Source of the DNA: Strongylocentrotus purpuratus
Lineage: Eukaryota; Echinodermata; Echinoidea; Camarodonta; Strongylocentrotidae
Length of the DNA stretch: 64,000 nt
Assembly: GCF_000002235.5 (NCBI RefSeq)
Contig: NW_022145611.1
Coordinates: forward strand, 18,722,114-18,786,113
Direction of reading: 5' to 3'
Shown: positions 39,241 through 49,761 of the stretch, piece after piece
Layout: each line of letters opens with the position of its first letter
Position numbering within the stretch: the stretch's first letter is position 1
The notes under the pieces: generated by a model
What the model saw: only the letters and a program-made list of their open reading frames with translations
Database searches by the model: none
What the model was told of the DNA's origin: nothing
Program-made: the position numbers and the translations under genes

Positions 39241-42200
39241 GGTTCATAGATATCTGATCCTAAAAAAAAATCATCCTATTTTGTGGGCTGTACTGACTTT
39301 TCTTTTTATTTAATGATTACACCATGGAGCGACAACTCAGCCTATAAAACATGGCCAAACTTCTCGATTTTAGAAATCTTTCCCCCCGGAAGTTTGCTCT
39401 GTGTACCAGTACCATTTGCTTATACAAAAGCATAACATACCGGTAAATAAATATTGAACTAGGCAGAATAATGGGACATGCATGGTTGCTACTCCGAGTT
39501 TCATGCCTTGCAAGCGATCATCAGACAAATTACTGATAGCATTCATCAAAGTACATGATTCCTCTACAACCTTGGTACAAATACGCTCAAAATAAGAGCT
39601 ATACAATACATGTATATCCGTCCTCCATTTATTACCACAATTACTTTACTGGGGCCTACAGCCTTACAAGCTTGCTTTCATGTAGGTCCCATCATATTTC
39701 TCTTAGTTAAATCACAAATTCATATTGATCACTTATCTTTGTTATTATTATTTGTTATTAAAATAAAAACAATTTTGTACTTCATTTGAAATAAATGTAT
39801 GTTTATGAGAAATATGAAAATAAATGAAATGAAATGAAAAATAAGACTACAATACCTGAATACAATGCAATAAGAATACTCATGAGTAATTCCAATTGTA
39901 TTTTATTAAGTTTTATTTTAGGGGTATTTGTACCAAGGTTGTAGGATAAACATGTACTTTTAAGAATGCTATCAGTTGCCTGATGACTGCTTGCAAGGCG
40001 CGAAACTCGGAGTAGAAACCATGTCCCATTAGTCTGCCTGCTCTGCCTAGGCATTGACCACTGTTCGGAAGGATATATAAAGCAAAGCATATATATATAA
40101 GAGGAAGGGGAGAGCAGCCGGGTCACAGTGCCCCAGAAGAAGAATATCCTCCTCCCTCCCCCCCCCCCCGTCTTCCTTCGGCAATAATCGGGCAAAAAGT
40201 CACAATTTTGGGCCGAAAGGTAAATAAATTTAAACTGGGAAAGTGGAAAATAAAGCAGCGGTGAAATAACGACTGCAGAATATCCCTCGCTGTTCTTTTT
40301 CGATAAGCCTAATTAAATATATAACCCGGGTGTAATTTTACCTCTGACATTTTTTCCTCTGACATTTTTACCTCTGACATTTTTACCTCTGACATTTTAC
40401 CTCTGACATTTTTACCTCTGACATTTTTACACCGAGCCATAATTATAACACACCCTCAATGCTAAACCGTAAACAGTCCTTCTGTCCTTCGACGGTTGTT
40501 TTTTGGGGGGATGCGTGAAAGGCAGAAGGACATATATGATTGAAGAATAACAAATGTATGTACAAACGGACAGAAGGATTTCACGCACATTACAAATAAG
40601 CAAACACGAACATCCTTTATTCGTACAACCAGCGTCATATCAAGGTCGACTTCTCAAGTGTTTGATACCCCCGCCACACCAACGACACATATCGGTTTGG
40701 TCTGGCTTATGCTGAGGTCACAAAGGTTCGTACGAATCTCCCTGTTTTTTCCATTGTCTTCCCGAATTTCTATTGTATGAAAATCGTTCGTACGGCGTGC
40801 GTAGCAGTTCGTTATGGCATTTGTGACCGAGGCTTAAGGTCTGAAGGACTTTGATTGAAATCCTGCGTGTACAGAGAGTGTAAATAATTATCAAACAACG
40901 AGTGTTCCGCCGTCCTTCCGCATGTCGATGCATATCTATAATTGAGTGTGCTTTTGAAGATGTGATAACACGTGCTGTGTCATCATATGGAAACGTTGTA
41001 TCATCCGCTCAATCTGACTTGCGTGCATAGAACGAATAAGCATTTTTCCATGAAAAAGTGAAGTTTTCTAAAATATGCGTTTCTTTCCAGCATTGGGGCG
41101 CCCGGAAGTCACTCGGGTAACATTTCATTAAGTATAATATAAAAAGACCATATGCAAATATTCTGTACTTTCGTCGGAAAAAATACATTTATCCAGCACA
41201 ATGTCGTCTCCTTTTGCGTTGAAGAATAACAAATAGCGAGTTTCAATCACACTTTGGCCGTTCTCGCAAGCTCTCACTCGTTTCAATGTGGTCAAGCGAC
41301 TTTGGGGCAAGCGGTTAATGAAAATACTAATCGTTAGCTTTCTTCTGGTATTAAATTTGTTTTGATTGATTGTATAATTATGTCGGAATAAAGGAAACAA
41401 AAAGGCCCGGCCAATAACTTATCAGCGTCTGAATTGACCTTTTGACCTTGAATTCCCTGATGCAAGCGCACTAATGAGGTCATCTTCGCTAAATCGGCGT
41501 CTTTTATCGTAAAATGCAACACTTTCACAATGTTTATCTTTTTTTAATTATTAGTAAGATATAATATATTTTTTCTGATATCACTGAAGTTTTGGGTTTT
41601 ATTTAATGAGTAATTTTGAAATAAGAGCCATTTTACTGTTTTAATTTACTGGATCGTACCATTAAAGTCGCAGGGTAGAAAGATGCATTTCCAACCGCGC
41701 CAAATTTAATTTACGTTCCGACATTCTGTTAAATGGGTTCGTGTCGTTAAGAATCCACTGCTTTCTGCTCCAACAAACGTTCACATGCGGAGTCGTTTAT
41801 CAACTAAATTATTCAAATTTATGGATGCTTCCTAGCTTCCCAGGTGTTTGTGTTGCTGTTGAAGCATTTTATTAACCTGCTATCATTCTTTGTACTCCAA
41901 TTGCCAGAACGCAAATTTCATTTTGGTTTTATAGTTTCATCGGAGTCATTTATCAACTATATGTATTCAAATTTATGAATGCTTCCTCCCCAGGTGTTTG
42001 TGATGTTTAATGCATTTCATTCACCTGTTATTATTCTTTGTACTCCAATTGTTAGAATACAAAATGCATTATGGTTTATAGTTTAATGCAATAAGTAAGT
42101 CAATGAAAGAGTATGTTCTGCACAATAAAACAATGTGTGTCCCTATTGTACAATGTGATGTGTCCCCTCATTTTGTAATAGTTAATTTACCTATTCACAT

Positions 42201-45140
42201 AATGGAACTACCTGCCCGATGAAGCCAGTGGCATGTGACCCCTGAGCACTCAACACCGTGTGGGAGTCAGTTTGTGGTCAAATTCTTTTATGAGACATAT
42301 ACAAGCAAACGTTTCCATATGTGTGTTGCATGACCTTTCACACTGCTCATGCTGTTTTTTTTTTTTAATTAAAATATCCTTTGATTCACACATTCTGAAA
42401 ACAATTTAAATACAAAGATATTATGAATGGATTTGTGGGTTTATTTTCGTTGAGGGAATTCTATGGAGTGTTCTTTTAAAGAGGTGACAAGTGTTTCCAA
42501 TCTTTTATCAGGAATTGATGACCTTAAGAACAGAAAGAAATATAAATCCCGATTAAGCTCTATTCTGTCGCTGTACAGAGCACTACTCTTAAATATTTCC
42601 CCCTATTTAATCATTAATATTCCAAAACGAAACTATTTTATCATACATCTCAACATATATTTTAGTCTGGTGGGGTCGGGCTTGCTATCTCCGATATAAG
42701 TGTACACTTTCATACCCAGCCCATTACCTTGTGTGTTCCAAAAAGTTCTTACGTTACACGTGTTTGAATATTAGTATTATGTGTGGAAATAGATCAATGT
42801 GATTTGCCTATTTGGGACTTTCCTTTCAGGTACTGCTGGTGTGACACCTATTAAAGCTGGCCATATTTCACATTTGAACCTAAACAAAAGAAGATCTCTC
42901 TCATACGCGCACGCGCGAGCACACGCACACACGCACAGTCGCACACACGCACAGACACACGAGCGCAATTATTAGTTCCATCGTGCTCGATCGCCATCCA
43001 GTACACAGGTACCTACTTACACATGCATTACATTAAATAACAACAGCAATCATAAACTAAACATCATACTCACTCAAAGAAAACTATTCTACCGCCCTCC
43101 GTGGCCTTTGCCCAGACCTCATCGAAACCGCCGAGCTCTAAGGACCCAGCGATGATGATGGCAATGATCCCGGCAACCATCACGAAGGTCTGGAACGTAT
43201 CGGTCCATAATACTGCTTTGAGTCCACCCTGATCATAAATAATTGAAGATGACTTTTAATGGATATGACGTTCCTTCTTTTTATCTCATGAACATCACAA
43301 GCTTCGGATGATAAGAGGGAATATCTATCAGGAATAGAGTGGAGGTGGGGTGTTGAGATTCCTACAATTATTAGTCATAATGCTGCCTTGCCTTTGACTC
43401 AGGGTTTTTAACATTTCGCACTTCTACGATTGGAGGAAATGATTTCGTAACAAAAAGTGACCAAATCTAAGGATTTCTCATGAAATAAATTACACTTCAT
43501 ATGATTATTCCTATATTCATGTCAGGTACTATTCTTGAAGACTAAAAATCGAAATATTGTTTACTTTTAGAAGAATTTTAGTAAAGTCGTTAACACTGTA
43601 AGGTCGGGAATCTTTGGAGGGGTCAGAACAATCTCTTAATCAAAATATGGAAACGACAATGCCTTCCTACTTACGATCGTCGTATAGAAGATGCAGACAA
43701 TTCCTGTCGAGAAGATACTCACGGAAAGACTCATTCCAGTCGCTGCAATTTTAAAATATATTGGAAGACAAATATCATGCTATTAAATTCACGCAGGGAG
43801 TAATGTGTGGGCCTTGCAGCGGGTCACAAGAATGATTTTTAATGAATTTGGGTTTCCAACTCAAAATAAAAGTAATCATGTTCATTAATTAGACCAAATC
43901 ACGATTCAATAGTCAAGGTTCCGTGTCTTACTAATGAGTTGCGATTGATCCTAATCATCGCAAGTCCTCCAATCAATCGCAAGTTTGCATTCTCCTTATC
44001 TCCTATCTGTTATGTACATAGATACGATTTATATCAATCGCCAGTCGCATATAAATTATACGTAGCGGTTAATATCAATTCTTTATATGACGGCGCCCTG
44101 GCATTCAAATACAGACTAAGCCAATCTTATCCTAAATATCGACCTTTTGAATTATTTGTGAAAACTGTTCGATAAATGTTGAGAGAGAAGAGATGTGATG
44201 ACCTAAACATGTTTATCTATTTTTTCACTTCATATTTCAATAATTCTATCACTTTCATCTTGTTATTACCATTTCGTAAATTTTCTCTTACGTTAACATA
44301 CATTTTTCACAACTTGCGTCCACTGAGTCCTTAAGCAATGTGTGCCCAGGAACATTTTCTAGATATCAATTGACAATTTATACGTTCAATGTAAACATCA
44401 GATTGTTTGGAAGGAAGTGGTAAGTAGCACAATTGCAAAGACTTTCGTGAAATCAATTACTATTTCAATAGCCATGTGCGTCACCCTTTTAAATGATCGG
44501 TCCGAATATGATTTCCTTAGGCAATACAACAGGGTATTAAAAACTGTTATATACCTCTCTTTAGTATGTTGAATAAATCTAGTCATCTGACTAGTCGAAA
44601 TTGGAGTCGTGATTTTATACATGCCCGACAATTGCCCGTTACCCGGATGAAGGGCAATAGTTAATGAGAAAGATGCCCGTATGGTTCTTTACAGCAATGA
44701 TTGAACAGTTTGCAAACTTCTTGTGTTTTTACATTACTGGGCCATAAAAGGTTCTGGTCATTGATTTATCTATAACAGACTAATGCCTTGGAAAGTAACA
44801 AGGAAACTAATGGGTTACTCATTAACCTCAAAGTGTTAAAAAGTGAAAGGAACGGCGCATTTACTTAAAGTACCCAAAGTAAAGGCTTTATCATGAAAAA
44901 GCAAAGTTTCTAAACATAGTTTACTACACTTTAGTTAAATAAGAACATTATTTGTAATATCACGACCAAACGGGTGATTATGGGATAAGTGTTTGTTTTA
45001 GCACCTGTTTGCATGATAAAGAGCTCGACAGCAAGAATTCCAAGTTACTGATATTTTAACTCTTACATTTTGGATTTCTTTCTCTTTTCATTTACAACGT
45101 CGTACATCATTACAATACATAGGACAGTCCGGTATAGCAC

Positions 45141-45204
<64 letters not shown>

Positions 45205-48041
45205 GACTGTATACAGGCCTAAATAATTTTGAATTTGCAATAGCAATGCACAATTGTGAAAGTTCACGCAATCGGATAATTTTGTTAATGACATTTTCAA
45301 GCGATTGGCAATAAAATTGACTTCACATGTTCGAAGATAATACATTTTTTGTTAATTAGGCTTTTTTTTTTTTAAACAATTATAGAGCATACCCATATTG
45401 AACATTTTAATCAAAAATATAAATTAATGTAAATAAATGTGTACCATTCTTGCAATCCTCAAGTTGCAGAATGATCAATTTATTAATTCGATCAACACAA
45501 TAATTACCTGCGTTCAGGGCGAGGGCTGGCGTGTAAATTACCATTCCCATGTAGAAAAGCTGTAAAAAAAAATAATAGTTACAAAGTTGTGCCGCTTTAT
45601 TTTACAGACAAAACAGGACAATATCTACTGGGTGTTCAAGAAGAGAAAAGGGACAGAGACAATGACCGATTGTTAAATATACTAGTTTTCTTGGAAAGCT
45701 TTATGCCCTGCAAATACAGACTCTAATATGACACTTTGTGACAATTCCTAAAGCCTTGAGCATAGATCTGCCAGTTGCTGGCTGTGTCAAACGACGGAGC
45801 CTAATTTAGTCTCGTTTTGCAGACACTGTTACGCACAAGGACTGGCAAGGGTTCGTGCCTGCAAAGTAGGAAGCAATGACCTCGAATAAAATCAATTGCT
45901 AGTTCATGCACGACCCCCTCATGGGTCTTATGGGTCCGTGTAGTTTTTTTAACGGATAATGAACAAAATGCGGTTTAACGGATAATGAATGAATGCGGTT
46001 GATGGCATTGACAAAGAATCTCGTATATGAGTTCACGGCGTTGAATGCCAGTTAGGGTCAAAACCTTGTTCGGTTATGTGGGTGTGCACTCATGACAGTA
46101 GTAGGCTTACTTTCCTCAGATCGTATTGCATGCCTGCGAGGTGGAGAAACTTCATGAAAGAAATTCATATAAAAATCTAGTGGTTGTCCTCTGTAAATTT
46201 TTGCAAATTATGAGTCACACACTTCTTGATTTACACCTACACAGAAATTAGCCTGCCCTTGTGTAATTTTAGAGTGTTTATATGATATCGATGTTTTTCC
46301 ACAATTCCAGTCTGTCAGTCTGTGAGATTTTTCTCACGCCACGTTTCACCCGCCACAGTGGTTGTTTGACCTGGTCAAAATGCCCAGGCAAGTTACATTA
46401 TTTAGGAGATAACTGAAAGTTTATCGGGGAAATGACCTAGGCCTACTATTAGTGCTAAGAAAAACCTGCACGAATGCGGGTAGGGGATGGAGTACTGGTG
46501 AGAGTCTTTTTATGTGGAGAGAAAGTAGGGCCTACATGTTGTGCGATGTGCCTAGGTGTAAAAACATTTTACAGTACACATTTTCCTTAATTTCATTGAT
46601 TTCAGTAGATTGCCTTTTTGAACCAACAAAATATAAACGAACTTACTAAAAAGATTCGTTTGAGCACGTTCACTGAAAACCATCAAGATCATACTTCCAT
46701 ACAAAAGACTTGTTTAATAATTGACAATTTAAGGGACGGCAACCTCAATTTCTCTCGACACGACAAAGCTAGTATTTGTTGTTACCAAAGTCTTGAGCAT
46801 CCAGTGTTAGTATCGTTTGATTCTGTGAGAATTTTACTTTCCTCCATTTTACCATAAGCATGTTTGGGCTAAAGAGAAGGTTGTCTTTTGGTAAAGATTA
46901 AATACTCATTTGTGAGCTTTCCTGTTCTTTTCGGGGTCAGTTTGAAAAATAGACATAATAGAAATATCCCCTGAAAAAGATGATTTTTTTCTTCTTCTAA
47001 TGCCTTCATGTTCAAAATATGAGGAGAAGTAGCTGAAGTGTCTGGACCAACAGTCATGTTATGTGTGTGCACGCGGGTTCATGTGAGTGTGTGAGTGTTT
47101 TTTTGTTTTGTGTGTGCTTGTAGACTGTAGTCCTATATACCCACATCTATTATAACAAATTATATCTAGATGAAGTGCAGTGCTTTTCATCAAGAAAGAA
47201 ACAATTTCGTAACGAACTGATGATTCCAAAACCTCACAGTATACACCAATTCCTCCTGACTACTGCGTAATCGACCTTTCCTAATTACTTCTAGACAATC
47301 TGTTTTTTTCTTTGCAATCTTATTACATCTTTTTAGCGACACAAAATAAAGGCATATTATCAACAAACTTAATAAATACATAACTGATTGAATATAGCAT
47401 ACTATTCACCGGATCAGTTTTATAATATATGATTTAATGAAAATAGAACGTATAGGAATAGAAAAGGAGAAATGAAAGCAGTAGCCTTTATATAGCAATA
47501 TTTATTTTGTCGCCAATCCAATAATGTAACAAATATTCATGACATTTATGTTTCGTGTAGTTATACACTGTAAACCCTAATAAATTACATCTCTGATAAA
47601 AGATGGTTTAAGCTTACTTTTAAAAGAAACTACGAGTCCCATTTGGTACCGCAACATCTGGATCATATCAATTATCATTATACCAAATAGATTCATGAGC
47701 CGATTACACGTTCGGAACAATCGTATGATATTAGCTGCTTGTTCACTTCAAATTGAAAAGGAAATAGACACAGATAATTTCATTTGTTAATAGAGGTTAG
47801 CTATACTTCCAACATAATATGTCTATCACATCCCCCCTCAAAGTAACTCGTACATTATGTTTTCTAATTATTATCAAATATTATGTGCTACCTAAAAATA
47901 TGTATGTATCGGTGATCAGATATTTGCCATGATTTAAAATAACAGTGAATATTAATAATAAGTATGAATACGTACCGTTTGAAAGAAGAATATAAGCATG
48001 TTAACAACACGTATGGTCTTGTTGAAACGGAGTTCCAAGTA
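27043..48041 (-). CDS. SLC5-family sodium/solute symporter, 13 exons, 5' part missing
   Basis: This is a multi-pass plasma-membrane transporter that should couple Na+ influx to uptake of a small solute. I joined 13 exons on the minus strand by AG/GT splice sites and matching phases, giving 1449 nt (482 residues and a stop). Family landmarks appear in the usual order: YLELRFN, the YTPALALNA helix, GGLKAVLWTDTFQ, TVRNTFWT, NQAIVQR, YYSDCDP, PGIPGIF, LSSGLNALAAV.EDI, and C-terminal helices with an N-glycosylation-rich loop (NST, NLT, NET). The pattern fits the SLC5A5/A6/A8/A12 branch. I cannot tell the substrate. Relatives have about 600-640 residues, so roughly 120-150 N-terminal residues are missing. 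No exon for them was found between 48,042 and 51,300. Confidence 0.92.
27496..27540. repeat. 45-bp perfect palindrome with 1-bp spacer
   Basis: Two 22-bp arms (left arm CTATTTTATACAGTGG..CTAC) around a single T. It lies in the last symporter intron. It could be a hairpin-forming MITE remnant. Confidence 0.95.
28197..28297 (-). CDS. symporter exon l
   Basis: Encodes a Tyr-Ser loop and the last helix, ending VVVAFIGSAITG. The acceptor is TTGTCTTAG and the donor GTTAGT, ending in phase 1. Confidence 0.9.
28676..28890 (-). CDS. symporter exon k
   Basis: Starts GILMGTVVSTGILIWLKIG (helix), followed by a long extracellular loop with N-glycosylation sequons NST, NLT and NET. The acceptor is TACATTCCAG and the donor GTACAA. 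Confidence 0.9.
29679..29765 (-). CDS. symporter exon j
   Basis: Exactly 29 codons, phase 0 at both ends. It encodes MGMSIAGMTQGAVIATFTLG and a CCPRINYK end, matching the family helix-loop after exon i. Confidence 0.9.
30569..31201. mobile_element. MITE with 22-bp perfect TIRs
   Basis: The ends at 30,569-30,590 (GTTAAAGGGATAGTTGAG..) and 31,180-31,201 are perfect inverted complements. The TTAAAGG..AGTTGAGTTCT end resembles those of the two elements at 21,344 and 38,484, so all three may belong to one superfamily. The interior is non-coding and includes a 94-bp tandem duplication. It sits in the symporter intron between exons i and j. Confidence 0.85.
30692..30879. repeat. 94-bp tandem duplication inside a MITE
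   Basis: Two adjacent, almost identical copies (from 30,692 and from 30,786) containing TTTAGCCAATACGATG. The only clear difference is ACCAATTTA versus ACCAACTTA. Confidence 0.9.
31405..31475 (-). CDS. symporter exon i
   Basis: Encodes CFFGVLAIGVAFLAMEMG, a membrane helix. The acceptor is GGATAATAG and the donor GTAATC. A GA microsatellite sits close to the acceptor at 31,492-31,530. Confidence 0.88.
31492..31530. repeat. (GA)n microsatellite
   Basis: GA repeats just upstream (in gene orientation) of exon i. On the minus strand this is a CT tract serving as an unusually long polypyrimidine region before the acceptor. Confidence 0.9.
31978..32235 (-). mobile_element. tRNA-derived SINE
   Basis: On the minus strand the head has a perfect Pol III A box (TGGTCTAGTGG, complement at 32,214-32,224) and B box (GGTTCGAATCC, complement at 32,170-32,180). 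It is followed by the CCACTCTCCACCCAGGTG body and an ATT-rich tail. GATAATAA flanks both ends (31,970-31,977 and 32,236-32,243), a plausible target duplication, though it overlaps the AT-rich tail. It is inserted in the symporter intron next to exon h. Confidence 0.9.
32254..32366 (-). CDS. symporter exon h
   Basis: Encodes TLSSGLNALAAVAGEDIIKE. The SxxNSLA-like block corresponds to the sodium-binding helix of the family (inferred from family structure). The acceptor is CTTGTAG and the donor GTAAGT. A SINE begins only about 20 bp beyond the donor. Confidence 0.92.
32640..32785. repeat. 81-bp duplication with poly-G
   Basis: The GGTCGAGCCGTATTGAC..CACCGGACTTTTGCTG segment occurs twice, offset by 81 bp, followed by poly-G runs at 32,822-32,844. 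The flanks (AGATCTAGGATTTT, GGGGTGCCCGGCCCCCC) resemble the G-rich dispersed repeats. Confidence 0.9.
33364..33452 (-). CDS. symporter exon g
   Basis: Encodes IMPYMVMEVF and MPGIPGIFLSSVISASL. The acceptor is CTCCTTAG and the donor GTATAC. It ends in phase 2 and forms a Ser codon with the next exon. Confidence 0.9.
34278..34412. mobile_element. possible short foldback/MITE
   Basis: The ends carry an imperfect inverted pair of about 20 bp (CAGTCACACCGCCAAACCG and the complement of a CCACACCGATGAAACCG-like sequence). No clear target duplication was found, so this is tentative. Confidence 0.4.
34474..34603 (-). CDS. symporter exon f
   Basis: A hydrophobic helix followed by YAYYSDCDPYTEGKV, matching the extracellular CDP loop of SLC5 proteins. 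The acceptor is TACAAAAG (weak polypyrimidine tract) and the donor GTGAGT. Confidence 0.9.
34805..35035. repeat. (ATT)n / (ATC)n trinucleotide tract
   Basis: Imperfect ATT, ATA and ATC repeats in a symporter intron immediately before exon e. Confidence 0.9.
35048..35188 (-). CDS. symporter exon e
   Basis: Contains TVRNTFWTVNIGT and GMNQAIVQR, the family segment around the sixth-seventh helices. The acceptor is CCATCCAG and the donor GTATCT. Confidence 0.92.
35579..36009. repeat. diverged tandem duplication (~270-bp offset)
   Basis: Segments starting AAAGGTCTCC (about 35,580 and 35,852) share TTCGCACCTA, ACTTGCTA, AAAATGACCTT, TTTAACATTTGGTAA and GGAATGGGGTT in the same order. Confidence 0.8.
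37641..37881. repeat. left iteron array, 16 x 15 bp
   Basis: Units read GTAAAAATGTCAGAG with variants GAAAAAATGTCAGAG, GTAGAAATGTCAGAG and GTAAAAATGTCAGTC. One unit is 16 bp. There are no spacers. Confidence 0.97.
38484..38884. mobile_element. MITE copy B (AGTTGAGTTC ends)
   Basis: Left end TTTAAAGATAAAGTTGAG, right end AGAACTCAACCTTC..CTTTAA. The interior matches the element at 21,344-21,730 along its length. It is nested in the TU-like element, so it inserted later or was carried by it. Confidence 0.82.
39210..39240. repeat. poly-G run
   Basis: A G-run of about 30 bp. Its exact length may be unreliable. Confidence 0.9.
39461..40039. repeat. long inverted repeat inside the foldback element
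   Basis: Arms at 39,461-39,584 and 39,924-40,039 are imperfect complements, sharing AGGCAGA..ATGGGACATG, CTACTCCGAGTTTC, CCTTGCAAGC, CATCAG, GATAGCATTC and CTACAACCTTGGTAC in order. The spacer is about 340 bp. It may be a separate MITE or part of the inner TU structure. Confidence 0.85.
40340..40432. repeat. right iteron array, 6 x 15 bp, inverted
   Basis: Units read CTCTGACATTTTTAC, the exact complement of the left array. The shorter array makes the element's two ends unequal. Confidence 0.95.
40447..41780. other. intron DNA with small inverted repeats
   Basis: Holds a GTCCTTCTGTCC / GGACAGAAGGAT inverted pair (about 40,478-40,580) and a GAGGTCACAAA / TTTGTGACCGAGG pair (about 40,713-40,835). 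No exon is seen. Confidence 0.5.
41788..42084. repeat. diverged ~150-bp tandem duplication
   Basis: Two adjacent copies share TTTATCAACTA, ATTCAAATTTATG, ATGCTTCC, CCAGGTGTTTGTG, TTCTTTGTACTCCAATTG and TTTATAGTTT in order. Confidence 0.88.
42902..42962. repeat. (CA)n / (CACG)n microsatellite
   Basis: Alternating purine-pyrimidine tract of CACACG units. Overlapping Cys/Val/Arg-rich frames are artefacts. Confidence 0.9.
43074..43228 (-). CDS. symporter exon d
   Basis: Begins GGLKAVLWTDTFQTFVM, the best-conserved SLC5 block, and ends in GGRIVFF. The acceptor is GATCAG and the donor GTGAGT, ending in phase 2. The next intron is 7.9 kb and contains the foldback element. Confidence 0.93.
43675..43742 (-). 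CDS. symporter exon c
   Basis: Encodes TGMSLSVSIFSTGIVCIFYT, a membrane helix typical of the family. The acceptor is ATTGCAG and the donor GTAAGT. Confidence 0.9.
45142..45198. repeat. (TA)n microsatellite
   Basis: About 28 TA units in a symporter intron. The Ile-Tyr frame is an artefact. Confidence 0.97.
45508..45559 (-). CDS. symporter exon b
   Basis: Encodes a hydrophobic helix, LFYMGMVIYTPALALNA. The acceptor is TTTTACAG and the donor GTAATT. It ends in phase 1 and completes an Ala codon with the next exon. Confidence 0.9.
47976..48041 (-). CDS. symporter exon a (first visible)
   Basis: The exon has 22 codons and begins with YLELRFNKTIRVV. The acceptor is TTATGCAG and the donor is GTACGT, phase 0 at both ends. 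It corresponds to the cytoplasmic loop and start of the fourth-fifth helix region in SLC5 proteins, so upstream exons must exist. Confidence 0.9.
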
Positions 48042-49020
48042 CTGCATAAGAAGAGAAACATCATGGCGAATTGTGTTATGATTAGCTTTGTAGTGTTTAA
48101 AATCGTGATTATGATGAATTTCCCTGCCATCCATCAGCGGAAAAAAATATTTGTAGATGTCCTGTAAAATAAGTATGGTTCAATGACTTCAATATGACTT
48201 GAAATATTTCATATCTCCCCAAAAGAAACGGTAGAATTCTACAGTAAAGCCATCTACCCAGGGGATTTATTGTTTTCATATGTTTTGATATAGTAAACTT
48301 CATCAATACCTAATACAAATTAAACACCTCTTTAAGTAATGCACTTTGTTCACTAACGACATCACCATTTTATGTTTAATTATCATTTATGCATTTTCTA
48401 TTAACTTTTTTCTGTTTTTCCAAATTCAGAAAAATTGAGGTTTTTACCTTCATTCTGTTTTAAGCGGAAAGTTTCTAATTCTAATTTCCTTTCGTCAATT
48501 TCCTTTAATAAGGCTCATCATGGTTTATTACCAACTTTATTTTTAACTCTTTAATTTTGTTTTCTAATTCTTGTTCCCTGTGTACACCTTGTTTCTTTAG
48601 AAAGGAAGCATATGATATCGCTTCTTTATCATCATCAAAGTTTAGAAAAATAATTGATCTGTTATGTTAAATTCACAATCACCAACTATTCAATAATTTT
48701 TCATCAAAATCTATCGTATTTTTTGCGTACAGCAAAAACGTCTTTTTAATTGTTTTCTTGATTATTTTGTGAAATGAAGCCATCGTTTTTACAAAGAATT
48801 ATTGAATTTTCAATAACAGGGACCTCGCTTTATTTGATGAAGCTCAGACGTTCTAAAGATATCAAACAGATGTCTAATCTGCTTTTTTTTCAAAGGGTTT
48901 GGTAGACGCCACGTAAGATCTTTTAGCTGGAAATGTAATTCTTCATGGATGATCGCATGAATCTATTCATTCTTCCTTTTATTAACCCGCTATTTTGCTC
49001 GAGGGTTGTTAACATGGAGA
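48042..49020. other. region upstream of first visible symporter exon
   Basis: AT-rich sequence. I looked on the minus strand for the missing N-terminal helices and the GxPAExYxxG-type motif of SLC5 proteins and did not find them. Confidence 0.5.
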
Positions 49021-49023
49021 TAA

Positions 49024-49139
49024 TAGGGACTTTTAGAATTGTCGAACGACAACGTGGATTGCTACGATCGACGTAATTGTAATGCACTGCCTTGAATGGA
49101 CGTCACACGTATCAGTCCACGCAAATCTAAAAGTCCCTA
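49024..49139. mobile_element. short MITE-like foldback, 14-bp TIRs
   Basis: TAGGGACTTTTAGA at 49,024-49,037 and its exact complement at 49,126-49,139. The 116-bp element has no coding capacity. Confidence 0.75.
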
Positions 49140-49529
49140 ATGACATGTATCAAGAATTGAATCTTGTACTTAAGTCCAATCCCCTCAAATAATGGTTTGC
49201 GGAATTTCACGTTTTGTTATAATTTATTGAAGCTCAGCAACAAAAAAAATCCTGGATTGTCTGTATTTGGCTCATATATCGATGCAACAGTAGTATCATA
49301 TTTGTAAAGTGTCAAATCTAAGGTAAAAACGTCACCTACATTGTCTATTTTCAGCTATATTTACTGGGCTGTGCCTTTAAAAGGAATAGCTATATACTCC
49401 CCATGAATTGGACGTATTATAAGAAAAAAACAAAATTGCCTGCCCATTCCCTACGTATTTCGTTTTCTATTCTATGCCTAGAACGACATACAACGGGAAT
49501 TCGAATGACTTAAGGTCCTCCACAGGCAG

Positions 49530-49700
49530 GCACGTGGCCACGGGGGGGGGGGGGGGGGGGTGCATGAGGGTCACGTGCCCCCCCCCAACAATTTTTCCAA
49601 GATCGGTTGAACTTTTTAGACCTTTTTTTTAACCTCGATCGATTACATGTATGTGCCTCCCCCCCCCCCCCCCCCCCAACATCAAACTCTGGCTCCGGGC
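49530..49700. repeat. poly-G / poly-C repeat segment
   Basis: Poly-G near 49,543-49,560 and poly-C near 49,658-49,677, with GTGGCCACGGGG and CACGTGCCCCCC flanks. It resembles the other G-rich dispersed repeats. Confidence 0.6.
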
Positions 49701-49761
49701 CTGTCCATAGGGGATCCTATACAATCCATTTCATATATTAAATCCTTAAATCATTAAGTCC

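Larger units (their letters stand above)
37625..40446. mobile_element. TU-type foldback element with 15-bp iteron ends
   Basis: The left end begins ATAATTATGG and runs into 16 tandem copies of GTAAAAATGTCAGAG (37,641-37,881). The right end has 6 copies in inverted orientation (about 40,340-40,432) and finishes CCATAATTAT. Terminal inverted repeats built of 15-bp tandem repeats are the hallmark of the sea urchin TU foldback family as I remember it. The interior has no recognisable transposase and holds a nested MITE and a second inverted repeat. The Met-Ser-Glu-Val-Lys style frames across the iterons are translation artefacts. Confidence 0.85.
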
